Assembly: GCF_000798815.1 (NCBI RefSeq)
Contig: NZ_JTLD01000004.1
Coordinates: 186,001 to 250,000, forward strand
Source: Alistipes sp. ZOR0009
GTDB taxonomy: Bacteria; Bacteroidota; Bacteroidia; Bacteroidales; ZOR0009
DNA length: 64,000 nt
Direction: 5' to 3'
Shown one piece after another: positions 51,334-60,458 of the stretch. The notes under the pieces are model-generated. The model saw only the letters and a program-made list of their open reading frames with translations, had not been told where the DNA came from and searched no databases. The position numbers were made by a program, and so were the translations under genes. Every line of letters starts with the position of its first letter. The stretch's first letter is position 1.

Positions 51334-51714
51334 ATGGAAAAATTTAGAAAAACAATGGTCTCCATCGGGGGGATTACCTTCCTATTCTTCGGCCTATTCC
51401 ACATGTCCTTTTGGCTGATATTCGATTGGAAAACCGAACTTTTAAAATTGAATCTGGTAAACAGCAACCTGATGCAGATGATGAACATCGGGATTATTGT
51501 AATGATGCTGGCCCTGGGGTGCGTGCTCCTCTTTTTTAAGCGCGACATCCTTAACTCTGGGCTTGGCAAAGCGGTGCTTTTCCTATCTGCCATCTTCTTC
51601 TTTGTTAGGCTGATTGCCGAGTTTATATACCCAGGCGGCTCGATCGCACTGGGAGCCTTTCTTCTAATTTGCTCGCTCATTTACCTGGTACCCGCAGTTG
51701 TTCGGGTACGATAA
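51334..51714 (+). CDS. Small four-helix membrane protein
   Basis: A 126-residue integral membrane protein with about four helices (GGITFLFFGLFHMSFWLIF; MMNIGIIVMMLALGCVLLFF; AVLFLSAIFFFVRLI; GAFLLICSLIYLVPAVV). The family is unknown to me. The product has few charges and a basic C-terminus (VRVR). It is monocistronic with a terminator after it. Confidence 0.7.
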   Translation: MEKFRKTMVSIGGITFLFFGLFHMSFWLIFDWKTELLKLNLVNSNLMQMMNIGIIVMMLALGCVLLFFKRDILNSGLGKAVLFLSAIFFFVRLIAEFIYPGGSIALGAFLLICSLIYLVPAVVRVR

Positions 51715-51720
51715 GCCTCT

Positions 51721-51764
51721 AAAAGAATTCCAAGTCCAACAACCTTGTGCTTGGGATTCTTTTG
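51721..51764 (+). terminator. Terminator after the small membrane protein
   Basis: AAAAGAATTCCAAG and CTTGGGATTCTTTT pair with one mismatch around a 14-base loop, then TGTTTTT. Confidence 0.75.
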
Positions 51765-52012
51765 TTTTTACCTATTAGGCTACTTTTATGGCAAAAGCCT
51801 ATCTCGCAACAGGCCAAACTACTGCAGCTCTACATTATTCCCCTTACGCATCTCCCAATCCCTCCATTATCAGCAAGGTAGGTTGCAACGAATGGAGCTT
51901 AGCCCATAAAGCGGCAACCTAAACAGCATAAACTTGAGCCTTACCTCTGCACCTTTCTCCCGCTTTCCTAAACCCATAATAGCTACATCGTTTGACTTTA
52001 GCAGCATGCACA

Positions 52013-52264
52013 TTTGTAAAAGCAAAAAGAGATAACGCTTAAGGAAAATCTCAAAATGCTTAAGCAAAACCTTATTTCGCTTAAAGGAAATGACATATTG
52101 CTTAAGCAAAACCTTATAATGCTTCAACGATATAAGGTTTTGTTTAAAGGAAACCTCATAATGCTTGAGCAAAACCTTATTTCGTTGAAGTAATATCTTA
52201 TTTCGTTGAAGCAAAACCTCCAATTGCTAAAGCAAAAGCAGCAAACTTCAAAACAAAACCATCT
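52013..52264. repeat. Degenerate 21-bp tandem repeat array C (about 12 units)
   Basis: Units start at 52013, 52034, 52055, 52076, 52097, 52118, 52139, 52160, 52181, 52202, 52223 and 52244. The commonest form is AATGCTTAAGCAAAACCTTA plus one base; the GCTTAAGC and AAAACCTTAT blocks vary most slowly. On the minus strand a reading frame (51870-52223) encodes heptapeptides of the type LLKHYKV and SFKRNKV. It lies between two converging genes. A thirteenth unit may exist at 51992. Confidence 0.9.
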
Positions 52265-52517
52265 ATTTTGTATTGAATTACAGCAACTTAAAACAAAACA
52301 CACTCCTACAATGCAGCCAAACGAGGTTGCGTGAAAGAATCCGCCAATTAACAAACATGTACTAGAAAAAGCTACTAAAGCTTTACAGCGTATACCACTG
52401 CTAAATTTGAAGATTAGGGTTCCGATATTGACATATATATCAACCATAAAACTGGCCTCTTACAAATAAGCTACAGCCATCGAGCTAACGCCCGCCGCCT
52501 CTTCCAAAAACAGAAAA

Positions 52518-52553
52518 GGCCGCAGGTATAGGTGTGCAACCCAACCTGCGGCC
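52518..52553 (-). terminator. Intrinsic terminator after the DUF5686 gene
   Basis: GGCCGCAGGT and ACCTGCGGCC form a 10-bp stem with a 16-base loop; on the minus strand TTTTCTGTTTTT follows. Confidence 0.85.
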
Positions 52554-52573
52554 CCTATATGCTGCTATATATC

Positions 52574-55213
52574 CTAGTCGCGGTTAAAGGATATGCTCAA
52601 GCCAACCGATCTGAACTTGCCATCCTCAAAGCCGACAATCCCCTTAATCTCCATTAGCACAAAAATCTTATCTATGCCGTAGCCAATCTCGACATAGTTA
52701 CGCAGCTGCTTGCTGTTGAAGTAGCTTAGGTAGATATTTTCGGTATACACGGTTCCCTTAAAAAAGGGCAGCTGCTTAATAATGATGTTGTCGGCCTCGT
52801 AAAGCATGTGCCCCTCAACAAACCAGCCCGGCGTAGCAAAACGGTAAAATGGGATTAAGTGGAAAGACTGCTTGGTGGGCTGCAGGGTAACCATTGTATA
52901 ATCCACTTTTGGGAAATAGAAGTCGGGCAGCTGCAGCTTCTTCGAGTTGAGAAAGGTTCCACCCTCCACCTTGTACCACAGCTCCGAAAGAAAGCCCAAA
53001 TCCCATCTCTTCCAGCTCGCAGCCTTAAGCAGGGTGTACTGGCTCGCGCTTTCATCGAGTATACCTCGACGGTAAAGGAGCTGAAAGGTTGGATAGTCCG
53101 ATTTCACGTAACGCTTACGCTCCCCATCCATTCGGTAATACTGAACTGGCGTATAGGTAAGCGAAGCCTCTAGCGATGCTTGCTTATGATCGGTAAGCGG
53201 ATGGGTAGAGAGATACTCGTTTACCGGAATGTTTTCGTCGTACTGGCTACTACGCTTAAGAAACGAAAAGTTGGTGCTGTTGCTCACCAGCTTTCTATCG
53301 TAGTACGAGAATATACCTTCGGCAGTAAGGCCGTTTGCCACCTCGTAGGTAAGCTTTACATAGCCACCACGAACATCCATTGCTCGGGTATAGCTATCCT
53401 TCATCAGCAACGAGGTTACCGAGTTTACCAAAGGCTGAACCGGCTGATCGATATTAAGATCGCGCGAAGCGTAGGTTCCTCCAACTGTCAGCCACGCCAT
53501 CCTTCTTGGAAAAAGAAGATAACTGGCATGCCCCACTCCCATCAACCGGTTTCGGTTGAAAGAGTACATCGGAATTAGGTAGGTTGTCAGCTCGCGGCTT
53601 CCTGATAAATCTTTAAAAATGGCAAATCGGTTGCCTACGGTAAAGCCATCAATGGGGTTAAAGTAGGTATAGTTTGGATTGAAAAAGCCCTTTGTCTTAA
53701 TGTCAAGCCCCTTACCTCGGTACAGGTAACCTCCGGTTGCAAGCGCAAGAGGAGTTACCTTTTCGCCTGTTCGTGTCAGGTTCTCGAAAGCCGCAATTCT
53801 ATCCTTAAATGATTTAACGCTATCAACCTTGACAAATGCCTCTTTCTCCTCCTCTTCCAACGGGATCGGACGAAGGTTTGTCCAGTAGGACGAATCTTTC
53901 TGGTTAAAGTCATCAGAAAAATCGACCTTATCCAGCCCTCGAAGCTCCAAGGTTTTTAGCGTATCCGGACGCTTAGCCTCCTCCTCTGCTTTAACCAGCT
54001 TAGCAAGCTTATTCATGTCAGACTTAGACATTGCGGTCTTATTCATAAGCGCATCAATCTTTGCCTGCCTCTTTGCTTGCTGCTCCTCCTTTTTTCGCTC
54101 AGCAGCAGCTCGCTTTTCCTGCGCAATGCGAGCCGCATTAGCATCTACAGCAACTGGCTTAGGAGTTGGTTTAGATCGACGACCAATAATTGATACGTTC
54201 GAATACTTTAGCGATCCACTACTTTTTACCCAACCAGCGCTTCCTAGCAAACCGCCATCAGCAAAGAGCTGGTAGCTAGTTGGTAGCACCGCACTTTCCT
54301 CTATCAAATCGAAAGCGATCTTAAAGTTTGCCATACCAAAGCTCATTTCAAAGGTAAGGTCGGCATTCTTCACCGCATAGGTATTGTCGGCAATGTAAAG
54401 AAAGCCTTTAAAGAACTTTCCAGATGGACGCTTGGGGGTAACCTTAATTTTGTATACAGGAACATTATTTTCCAACGAAGATCCTACCAAATTGTAGTTG
54501 TAGTAAGAAAAGGCGTTAAGCCCAAGAGGCGAAGGGATATCGCTAAAGGAGTTATCGTAGATGCTTGTATTTAAAAACTCCAATCCAGGAAAGTTATCCT
54601 TCGAATCGGCACCTGGTAAGGTAGATCGAAAGGAGACAATGCGCTGGCTATAGGTGTCGGGCGCATTAAAGTTGACCTTGGTAAACATCTCCGCAAAATA
54701 AGTCTTTCCCTCTTTGGGTATATCAATACTTTTAGGAGTCATGTATTTCAGCAAACGGGAGTACTTCCGCACGTTAAAGCTTCCCTTAATGTATATATCG
54801 GAGTTGTAGGCAGCCACAGAGCGCTTGTACTGCTGCCCCAGAGCTATCGACTTCCGTATAATCCAAAGGGCAGGATTATCCTTACTCGAAACAGTAACCT
54901 GAGAGAGGTTGTACACGGCCTCTTCGAGCTGCACGTTAAGAGTTACGTCCTTATTTCCGACCTTAATCTCCTGCAAGCTTGCCTTAAAACCAATAGACTG
55001 AAACTTTACGGTAAAAGTTCCTGGCTCAACATATATCTGGTATAGCCCCTTGTCATTTGCAGAGAGCCCCTTGCTCATCTCCTTCACAAAAATGGTAGCA
55101 AAAGGAACAGGGTTCCCCTGATTGTCGGTCACCTTGCCAACAATACGCTGCGAGAAAGACAAAAAGGGAGTAGATAAGATGAATAAGAGCGATAAAACCT
55201 TCCATCGTAACAT
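52574..55213 (-). CDS. DUF5686 outer-membrane protein with carboxypeptidase-regulatory-like domain
   Basis: An 879-residue protein from the ATG at 55213 (the frame's earlier start is TTG). Signal peptide (MLRWKVLSLLFILSTPFLSFSQ), then a CarboxypepD_reg-like beta sandwich (about 25-110: GKVTDNQGNPVPFATIFVK), then the large DUF5686 region, with a charged coiled insert (AQEKRAAAERKKEEQQAKRQ) in the middle and a C-terminal beta-barrel ending in FRSVGLSISFNRD, an outer-membrane insertion signal. It resembles TonB-dependent receptors in part but has no plug. Function unknown. A -7 match lies at 55279-55286. Confidence 0.88.
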   Translation of the reverse strand: MLRWKVLSLLFILSTPFLSFSQRIVGKVTDNQGNPVPFATIFVKEMSKGLSANDKGLYQIYVEPGTFTVKFQSIGFKASLQEIKVGNKDVTLNVQLEEAVYNLSQVTVSSKDNPALWIIRKSIALGQQYKRSVAAYNSDIYIKGSFNVRKYSRLLKYMTPKSIDIPKEGKTYFAEMFTKVNFNAPDTYSQRIVSFRSTLPGADSKDNFPGLEFLNTSIYDNSFSDIPSPLGLNAFSYYNYNLVGSSLENNVPVYKIKVTPKRPSGKFFKGFLYIADNTYAVKNADLTFEMSFGMANFKIAFDLIEESAVLPTSYQLFADGGLLGSAGWVKSSGSLKYSNVSIIGRRSKPTPKPVAVDANAARIAQEKRAAAERKKEEQQAKRQAKIDALMNKTAMSKSDMNKLAKLVKAEEEAKRPDTLKTLELRGLDKVDFSDDFNQKDSSYWTNLRPIPLEEEEKEAFVKVDSVKSFKDRIAAFENLTRTGEKVTPLALATGGYLYRGKGLDIKTKGFFNPNYTYFNPIDGFTVGNRFAIFKDLSGSRELTTYLIPMYSFNRNRLMGVGHASYLLFPRRMAWLTVGGTYASRDLNIDQPVQPLVNSVTSLLMKDSYTRAMDVRGGYVKLTYEVANGLTAEGIFSYYDRKLVSNSTNFSFLKRSSQYDENIPVNEYLSTHPLTDHKQASLEASLTYTPVQYYRMDGERKRYVKSDYPTFQLLYRRGILDESASQYTLLKAASWKRWDLGFLSELWYKVEGGTFLNSKKLQLPDFYFPKVDYTMVTLQPTKQSFHLIPFYRFATPGWFVEGHMLYEADNIIIKQLPFFKGTVYTENIYLSYFNSKQLRNYVEIGYGIDKIFVLMEIKGIVGFEDGKFRSVGLSISFNRD

Positions 55214-55334
55214 AATGTAGTGCAATTTTTATTAGTAAAACCCTCGATAGAGGTTCTTGTTTACGATTAACTTTGCTGCAAAGTTAACAATAAAAGGGCA
55301 AGAGACCGCGCCAATTACGCTTAGTACAAAAGCA

Positions 55335-55362
55335 AAGGAGGCCACCTTACGGTAGCCTCCTT
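55335..55362 (-). terminator. Terminator after kbl
   Basis: AAGGAGGC and GCCTCCTT pair as perfect 8-base arms with a 12-base loop, followed on the minus strand by TTGCTTTTGT. It is 24 bases past the kbl stop. Confidence 0.75.
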
Positions 55363-55385
55363 CCATATCGAGAAATAAAAACGCT

Positions 55386-56576
55386 CTATTTAAGAACTCC
55401 CATTTCCTTTCCTACCTTGATAAAGGCATTTACGCACTTTTCAAGATGCTCCATTTCGTGTCCAGCTGAAACTTGTACACGAATACGAGCTTGCCCCTTA
55501 GGAACAACAGGATAGTAGAATCCGGTAACATAAATACCCTCTTCAAGAAGCTTTGCTGCAAAATCTTGAGATAGCTTAGCATCGTATAGCATTACAGCAC
55601 ATATTGCCGATTGGGTTGGCTTGATATCGAAGCCTGCATCAACCATTTTTGTACGGAAATACTCTACATTACGAACCAGCTTATCATGAATTTCATCCGA
55701 CTCGCCTAGCATAGTAAATACCTCTAAGCTCGCGCCAACAACTGCTGGTGGAATAGAGTTCGAGAAAAGGTATGGACGAGAACGCTGACGAAGTAGATCT
55801 ATGATCTCTTTTCTACCTGTTGTGAAACCTCCAATAGCACCACCGAAAGCCTTACCTAGCGTTCCTGTAATGATATCAACCTTTCCACGTTGGTTAAACA
55901 GCTCGGTAACTCCACGTCCGGTTTTACCTACAACACCTGCAGAGTGGCACTCATCTACCATTACAAGCGCATCATACTTCTCTGCCAAGGCGCAGATCTT
56001 ATCCATTGGAGCCACGTTACCGTCCATCGAGAAAACCCCATCAGTAACGATAATGCGGAAGCGTTGTGCTTGAGCCAGCTTTAGCTGATTTTCCAAATCC
56101 TCCATATCGGCATTTGCATAACGGTATCTTACGGCCTTGCAAAGACGTACACCGTCGATAATAGAAGCATGGTTCAAGGAATCGGAGATAATGGCATCCT
56201 CCTCGGTGAATAGCGGCTCAAAAACGCCCCCATTTGCATCGAAACAGGCTGCATAAAGAATGGTATCTTCAGTTCCAAAGTAGTCTGCAATAGCATGCTC
56301 CAACTCTTTATGGATATCTTGCGTTCCACAAATAAAGCGAACCGAAGACATTCCATAACCGCGCTTTTCCATTGCCTTTTTGGCAGCCTTAACAACACGA
56401 AGGTTATCCGAAAGGCCAAGGTAGTTGTTAGCGCAGAAGTTTAAAACTTCCTGACCAGTATTAATTGTAATATCAGCCTTTTGTGGGCTTGTTATAATTC
56501 GTTCCTTCTTGTATAAACCAGCCTCCTCAATAGCGGCAAGTTCCTTTTGAAGATGTTCTTGAATTTTACCGTACAT
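55386..56576 (-). CDS. kbl: Glycine C-acetyltransferase (2-amino-3-ketobutyrate CoA ligase)
   Basis: A 396-residue fold-type I PLP enzyme of threonine breakdown, alpha-oxoamine synthase family. Motifs: CANNYLGLSDN, GMSSVRFICGT, SLNHASIIDG, VMVDECHSAGVVGKTGRG, and the Schiff-base lysine in TGTLGKAFGGAIGG. Length matches E. coli Kbl (398). A -7 element (TACTTTTG on the minus strand, 56616-56623) lies 40 bases upstream. No threonine dehydrogenase gene is next to it. Serine palmitoyltransferase is the main alternative, but the overall sequence, notably YGMSSVRFICGTQ, favours Kbl. Confidence 0.92.
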   Translation of the reverse strand: MYGKIQEHLQKELAAIEEAGLYKKERIITSPQKADITINTGQEVLNFCANNYLGLSDNLRVVKAAKKAMEKRGYGMSSVRFICGTQDIHKELEHAIADYFGTEDTILYAACFDANGGVFEPLFTEEDAIISDSLNHASIIDGVRLCKAVRYRYANADMEDLENQLKLAQAQRFRIIVTDGVFSMDGNVAPMDKICALAEKYDALVMVDECHSAGVVGKTGRGVTELFNQRGKVDIITGTLGKAFGGAIGGFTTGRKEIIDLLRQRSRPYLFSNSIPPAVVGASLEVFTMLGESDEIHDKLVRNVEYFRTKMVDAGFDIKPTQSAICAVMLYDAKLSQDFAAKLLEEGIYVTGFYYPVVPKGQARIRVQVSAGHEMEHLEKCVNAFIKVGKEMGVLK

Positions 56577-56701
56577 AGCTCTAATCCTTTTTTGGGTGTT
56601 ATGCGATTAACTCACCAAAAGTAGGAATTATATGGCAATGTGGTGTGAAAATATGAAGGGAATATCCTCGTCTATCTTAAAAATTTGAATTAAAAAGATC
56701 A

Positions 56702-57613
56702 TTATTCCAACAACCTATAATCCTTTACGCTCATATATCTTCGATAAATGGATAAAAGCAAAAGCCCTATAAAAGCAACGGATAATATAAGATGAAAGGA
56801 ACTTACCGATAGGCTTGCATCAATATCCCCCATGCCTAAACTACCCTTTAATTTGTTTATAACAAACATCCCCACCACAAACTGGGCGTTATTTAAAAAG
56901 TGGGCAATAATGGGCAGCCAAAGTGAACCTGTCCAATAGAATAGATAGCCAAGCATTGCCCCTAAAAGAAAACGAGGCAGAAAATTAACTGCGTCAAAAT
57001 GAAACGCGGAGAAAACAACTGCTGCAATAAGAATACATAGGTGAACATCTTTAATCCATTTCATTAAAACCCGCTGCAAGAAACCTCGAAAGAAAAATTC
57101 CTCGCAGAATGCTGGAAGAACAGCAACTATAAGAAGATTGAGCGCAAGATCTCCATATCCAGTTCCTATCAAAAGAAGCTTTGTCAACGTTTCGTTATGC
57201 TCCGCACCACTTATAAACTCCTTCGGCCAAGGCAGCATTTGAGAATACTGAGCAACAACCGCAAGAAACGTGTTCGAGAAAATGATAAGAAAGAGCACAT
57301 ATAGAACATCATAGCCCCCAACTTTCGAAGTCAATGGAAGAAGAACCCCACTTTTTCGATAGAAAACAAAAAGAACCACCACTGCTGGAATCAAAAATAT
57401 TCCGACGGTTTGTACTCCTTGCGACAGCTTCATTTGCAGCAATAGCGACTGTATCTGAGGCGTAAGCTTTACCCCATCCTTCAGCAGAAGCTCCACTGCA
57501 TTTGCAGAGTTCGGAAAAATAGCTTCGCCTAATAGCAGCGTTACCAACGTTGTAAGGGCAATGATCAAGAAGCTTATAACGATCTTAAATAGGACGGATT
57601 TGGTTGTTATCAT
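56702..57613 (-). CDS. CPBP family intramembrane glutamic protease
   Basis: A 303-residue membrane protein with about eight helices and the three CPBP motifs: LPAFCEEFFFRGFLQR (EExxxR), FSAFHFDAVNFLPRFLLG (FxxxH) and IAHFLNNAQFV (HxxxN/B). The family includes CAAX-type Rce1 proteases and bacteriocin-immunity proteins. No bacteriocin genes are near, so it is probably housekeeping. A -7 match (TAGATTTG on the minus strand, 57630-57637) lies 16 bases upstream, with TTTG (57655-57658) 17 bases further. It is divergent from dusB. Confidence 0.9.
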   Translation of the reverse strand: MITTKSVLFKIVISFLIIALTTLVTLLLGEAIFPNSANAVELLLKDGVKLTPQIQSLLLQMKLSQGVQTVGIFLIPAVVVLFVFYRKSGVLLPLTSKVGGYDVLYVLFLIIFSNTFLAVVAQYSQMLPWPKEFISGAEHNETLTKLLLIGTGYGDLALNLLIVAVLPAFCEEFFFRGFLQRVLMKWIKDVHLCILIAAVVFSAFHFDAVNFLPRFLLGAMLGYLFYWTGSLWLPIIAHFLNNAQFVVGMFVINKLKGSLGMGDIDASLSVSSFHLILSVAFIGLLLLSIYRRYMSVKDYRLLE

Positions 57614-57674
57614 TTGCTCAGATTTACTGCAAATCTACAAAAATGTACCTAACGCAAACTGTAATAATTCTTTC

Positions 57675-57682
57675 TATTTTTG
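57675..57682 (+). promoter_or_regulatory. -7 promoter element for dusB
   Basis: TATTTTTG matches TAnnTTTG 19 bases before the ATG at 57701, and excludes the longer frame that begins at 57680. No TTTG is seen at the usual -33 distance. Confidence 0.55.
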
Positions 57683-57700
57683 TGGCTCAAATTGAACGTT

Positions 57701-58729
57701 ATGAAAATTGGAACAATTGAGCTTGGTGAGCAGCCACTTTTTCTCGCACCAATGGAAGATGTAACCGACCCGTCATTCCGGTTCATCTGCAAGGAATTTG
57801 GCGCAGACATGATGTACACCGAGTTCATTTCTTCAGACGGACTGATCCGCGATGGTCGTGGCTCTGTCGAAAAGCTAAACATCTACGACTACGAGCGTCC
57901 TATTGGAATTCAGATATACGGTCATATTATTGAAAGCATGGTAGAGGCCGCTAAAATTGCCGAAGCGGCTGGCCCCGAGCTTATCGACATCAACTTTGGT
58001 TGCCCTGTTCGTAAAATTGCAGGCAGAGGCGCTGGCTCTGGAATGATGCGAACACCCGACCTTATGGTTGAGATGACGCGCCAAATTGTAAATGCCGTAA
58101 AGCTGCCCGTTACTGTCAAAACCCGCCTAGGCTACGACGACTCGATGAAAAACATTGTTGAAATTGCAGAAAGACTACAGGATGTAGGAATTCAAGCGCT
58201 AACAATCCACGGACGGACACGTGCTCAAATGTATACAGGCGAGGCGGACTGGACGCTTATTGGCGATGTCAAAAATAATCCGAGAATAAACATTCCTATT
58301 GTTGGAAATGGAGATATAACGTCGCCTGAGAAAGCAAAAGAAATGTTTGATCGCTATGGGGTAGATGCAATTATGATTGGACGAGCCACCTATGGCCGCC
58401 CTTGGATATTCAAAGAAATTAAGCACCATCTACAAACTGGAGAAATTCTCGCCCCCCCTTCGGTCCCCGAACGCGTAGAGATAGCCAAACGCCACTTACA
58501 AAAATCGGTTGACATAAAAGGAGAGCGCACAGGAATCCTTGAAATGCGACGTCATTTGAGCAGCTACTTCAAAGGCCTTCCTAATTTTAAGGAAACAAGA
58601 ATGAAGTTGGTTACCTTAGCTACCTTAGAAGAGCTATTTGTGGTACTCGATAGCATCAACGAGAAGTGGGGAGACAACACAGACATCCAAAAAGAACCTT
58701 ACCATTCTCCCTTAAATGGGAAATCATAA
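57701..58729 (+). CDS. dusB: tRNA-dihydrouridine synthase (DusB type)
   Basis: A 342-residue flavin enzyme that reduces uridines in the tRNA D-loop. Motifs: LAPMEDVTDPSFRF, IDINFGCPVRKIAGRGAGSG (catalytic cysteine), VKTRLGYDDS, TIHGRTRAQMYTGEADW, IVGNGDITSPEKA and IMIGRATYGRPWIF. All FMN-site residues look intact. Start is set by the promoter element at 57675. It ends in a terminator shared with the converging lipoprotein gene. Confidence 0.93.
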   Translation: MKIGTIELGEQPLFLAPMEDVTDPSFRFICKEFGADMMYTEFISSDGLIRDGRGSVEKLNIYDYERPIGIQIYGHIIESMVEAAKIAEAAGPELIDINFGCPVRKIAGRGAGSGMMRTPDLMVEMTRQIVNAVKLPVTVKTRLGYDDSMKNIVEIAERLQDVGIQALTIHGRTRAQMYTGEADWTLIGDVKNNPRINIPIVGNGDITSPEKAKEMFDRYGVDAIMIGRATYGRPWIFKEIKHHLQTGEILAPPSVPERVEIAKRHLQKSVDIKGERTGILEMRRHLSSYFKGLPNFKETRMKLVTLATLEELFVVLDSINEKWGDNTDIQKEPYHSPLNGKS

Positions 58730-58733
58730 AAAG

Positions 58734-58759
58734 AAAAGGGAGCTTTCGCTCCCTTTTTT
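58734..58759. terminator. Bidirectional terminator between dusB and the lipoprotein gene
   Basis: AAAAGGGAGC and GCTCCCTTTT form a 10-bp stem with a TTTC-type loop; TTTTTT on the plus side and an A-run on the other let it work for both genes. Confidence 0.9.
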
Positions 58760-58775
58760 ATGCTGCTAATTTATC

Positions 58776-59165
58776 TTACTTTCTTTTATCCCATGCAACC
58801 CGTATGCTGTAATCCTTTTGATGCCTCGTTTTATTTAGCTGCGGATAAGGATATATTGACATTAACCTTATACGGTACCCATCGAGAAGTAGCTCGTTAG
58901 GAAATATGGTTCCTATCACAGTATCAACGGTTCGCTTACCAGTATAGAGCTGAATGCGCAACTTTGCATCCCCCCGCCAATCGACCTTCGAACCTATAGG
59001 TTTACGCATATCAATAACGTACTTCGTCTTCAAAAACACACCTTTTCCTAAAGTGTATTCCGAATTTGGAGTCAACGTAAGCAATTCTACCTTTGAGAAC
59101 TCTTTTTCCTGCTCACTACAACCCAACATCACAAACCCCACAAGTAATAATAATACTTTCCTCAT
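58776..59165 (-). CDS. Small lipoprotein of unknown function
   Basis: A 129-residue protein with a lipobox (VGFVMLGCSEQEKE), so it is exported and lipid-anchored. The rest has alternating strands (VFLKTKYVIDMRKP, LRIQLYTGKRTVDTV, GYRIRLMSIYPYPQLN). I cannot name a family. It shares a terminator with dusB and has no partner gene. Confidence 0.75.
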   Translation of the reverse strand: MRKVLLLLVGFVMLGCSEQEKEFSKVELLTLTPNSEYTLGKGVFLKTKYVIDMRKPIGSKVDWRGDAKLRIQLYTGKRTVDTVIGTIFPNELLLDGYRIRLMSIYPYPQLNKTRHQKDYSIRVAWDKRK

Positions 59166-59423
59166 CTAGCTGCAGTTTATTAAGGTTTATCAACTCACAT
59201 GCCACTCTTTATATTAAAATTAACTCTGTCCATAATGGTTCGCACTAAAACAACTTACAAACCTTCTGTAGATTAAAACAATAAAAAGAGTAAAGTGGTA
59301 AACATCTCAATAGATTTCCACTGCAAATTTAACTATTATTTACATAATTAAAAACAAAATCACAGGAATTAAGCTAACACAAACAGGTTTTGCGCAAAAG
59401 AAAAGCATTTTTTACTAAAGACT

Positions 59424-60212
59424 CTATCCTACAAACTTCTGAATTGCTTCCAACGACACCTTGGATTCTTCTATAAAGCCCATGTGCCCTGAATTTTCAA
59501 GGAGCAAAACCGCTGCCTGTGGATACTTCGCTATCAGCAAATCGGCCATCTCGTTACTTATGTAGTTGTCTTTACGCCCAAAAATAAACATAAATGGCAG
59601 CGCAGTTGACGCCAAGAATTCGTTCATATCCTGACGAATCTTCATTCCATTTAGCAACGCTACAATTCCCTCCTTCTCATTAATGGCATACATTTCGATG
59701 CATTCCTCTATCGCATTAGCAAAGCGCTTGCGATTATCGCGGGCGAATGCCATTGGAGCATTCGTACGAGCAATTAGCTCTATCTTATCCTCCTCAACCA
59801 GCGCTATTTCGCGATCTCGATTTGCTCTTTTCTCCTCAGTGTCGGGGTTAGGTGTCGAATGAAAAAGCACAAAATTATTCAATCGGCTGGCGTACTTCTG
59901 GGCAAAAGCCAGCGTCACATAGCCGCCCATCGAATGCCCTACAAGGGTGCACTTCTCAACTCCTACTAAATCCAATATGTAGTGAACCGCATCTGCAAGA
60001 TATTCCATGGTATGCGCTTCTCCATTTACGCCCGAGAGGCCATGCCCCGGAAGATCGAGGCGAATAACCCGATTGGTCTTCTTTAAGTTGCTGGCAAAAT
60101 CATCCCAAATTAACGACGACTCCAAGTAGCCATGAAGCAGAACGACTGGAGCCCCTTTCCCTTCATCGATGTAAAAAATGGGAGTTCCCCCAAACAATAC
60201 AAACTTTTCCAT
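59424..60212 (-). CDS. Alpha/beta hydrolase
   Basis: A 262-residue protein of the alpha/beta-hydrolase fold. The oxyanion part is VVLLHGYLESSLIWDDF, the nucleophile elbow is LVGHSMGGYVTLAF (Ser), the acid is FGRKDNYIS (Asp) and the base is NSGHMGFIEE (His). There is no signal peptide. The ATG at 60212 is used since a -7 element (TATCTTTG on the minus strand, 60229-60236) lies inside the longer frame. Substrate unknown; esterase or epoxide hydrolase-like. Confidence 0.88.
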   Translation of the reverse strand: MEKFVLFGGTPIFYIDEGKGAPVVLLHGYLESSLIWDDFASNLKKTNRVIRLDLPGHGLSGVNGEAHTMEYLADAVHYILDLVGVEKCTLVGHSMGGYVTLAFAQKYASRLNNFVLFHSTPNPDTEEKRANRDREIALVEEDKIELIARTNAPMAFARDNRKRFANAIEECIEMYAINEKEGIVALLNGMKIRQDMNEFLASTALPFMFIFGRKDNYISNEMADLLIAKYPQAAVLLLENSGHMGFIEESKVSLEAIQKFVG

Positions 60213-60341
60213 ACTCCGTATTTTGGCGCAAAGATAGCTCAAAAACAGAGCGAACCGTAAAAAATAGCTTCGGGTGTTATTCTAGAATCGGTTTAAATTA
60301 GGCGATTTATGCTGTAAAACCTATAAATTAACTGCAATTCT

Positions 60342-60373
60342 TTTGTTAATTGGTAAACAAGGGGATAATTTTG
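60342..60373 (+). promoter_or_regulatory. Bacteroidota promoter for sdhCAB
   Basis: TTTG (60342-60345), 20 bases, then TAATTTTG (60366-60373) is a full match to TTTG-N20-TAnnTTTG. Transcription would start near 60380, leaving a leader of about 80 bases. Confidence 0.85.
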
Positions 60374-60458
60374 CGAATCATTTGCGCCATGAAGTTCTAT
60401 TTTCATAACTTACATCGCAAATTTGGAACAGCTTAAAATTTAAACAAATAATTCCGAC

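Noticed and set aside
51870-52223. Minus-strand frame of 117 codons over array C
   Set aside because: Most of it is the repeat itself; codon-position bias could not be shown and the rest has no domain. It is mentioned only as a possibility in the finding.
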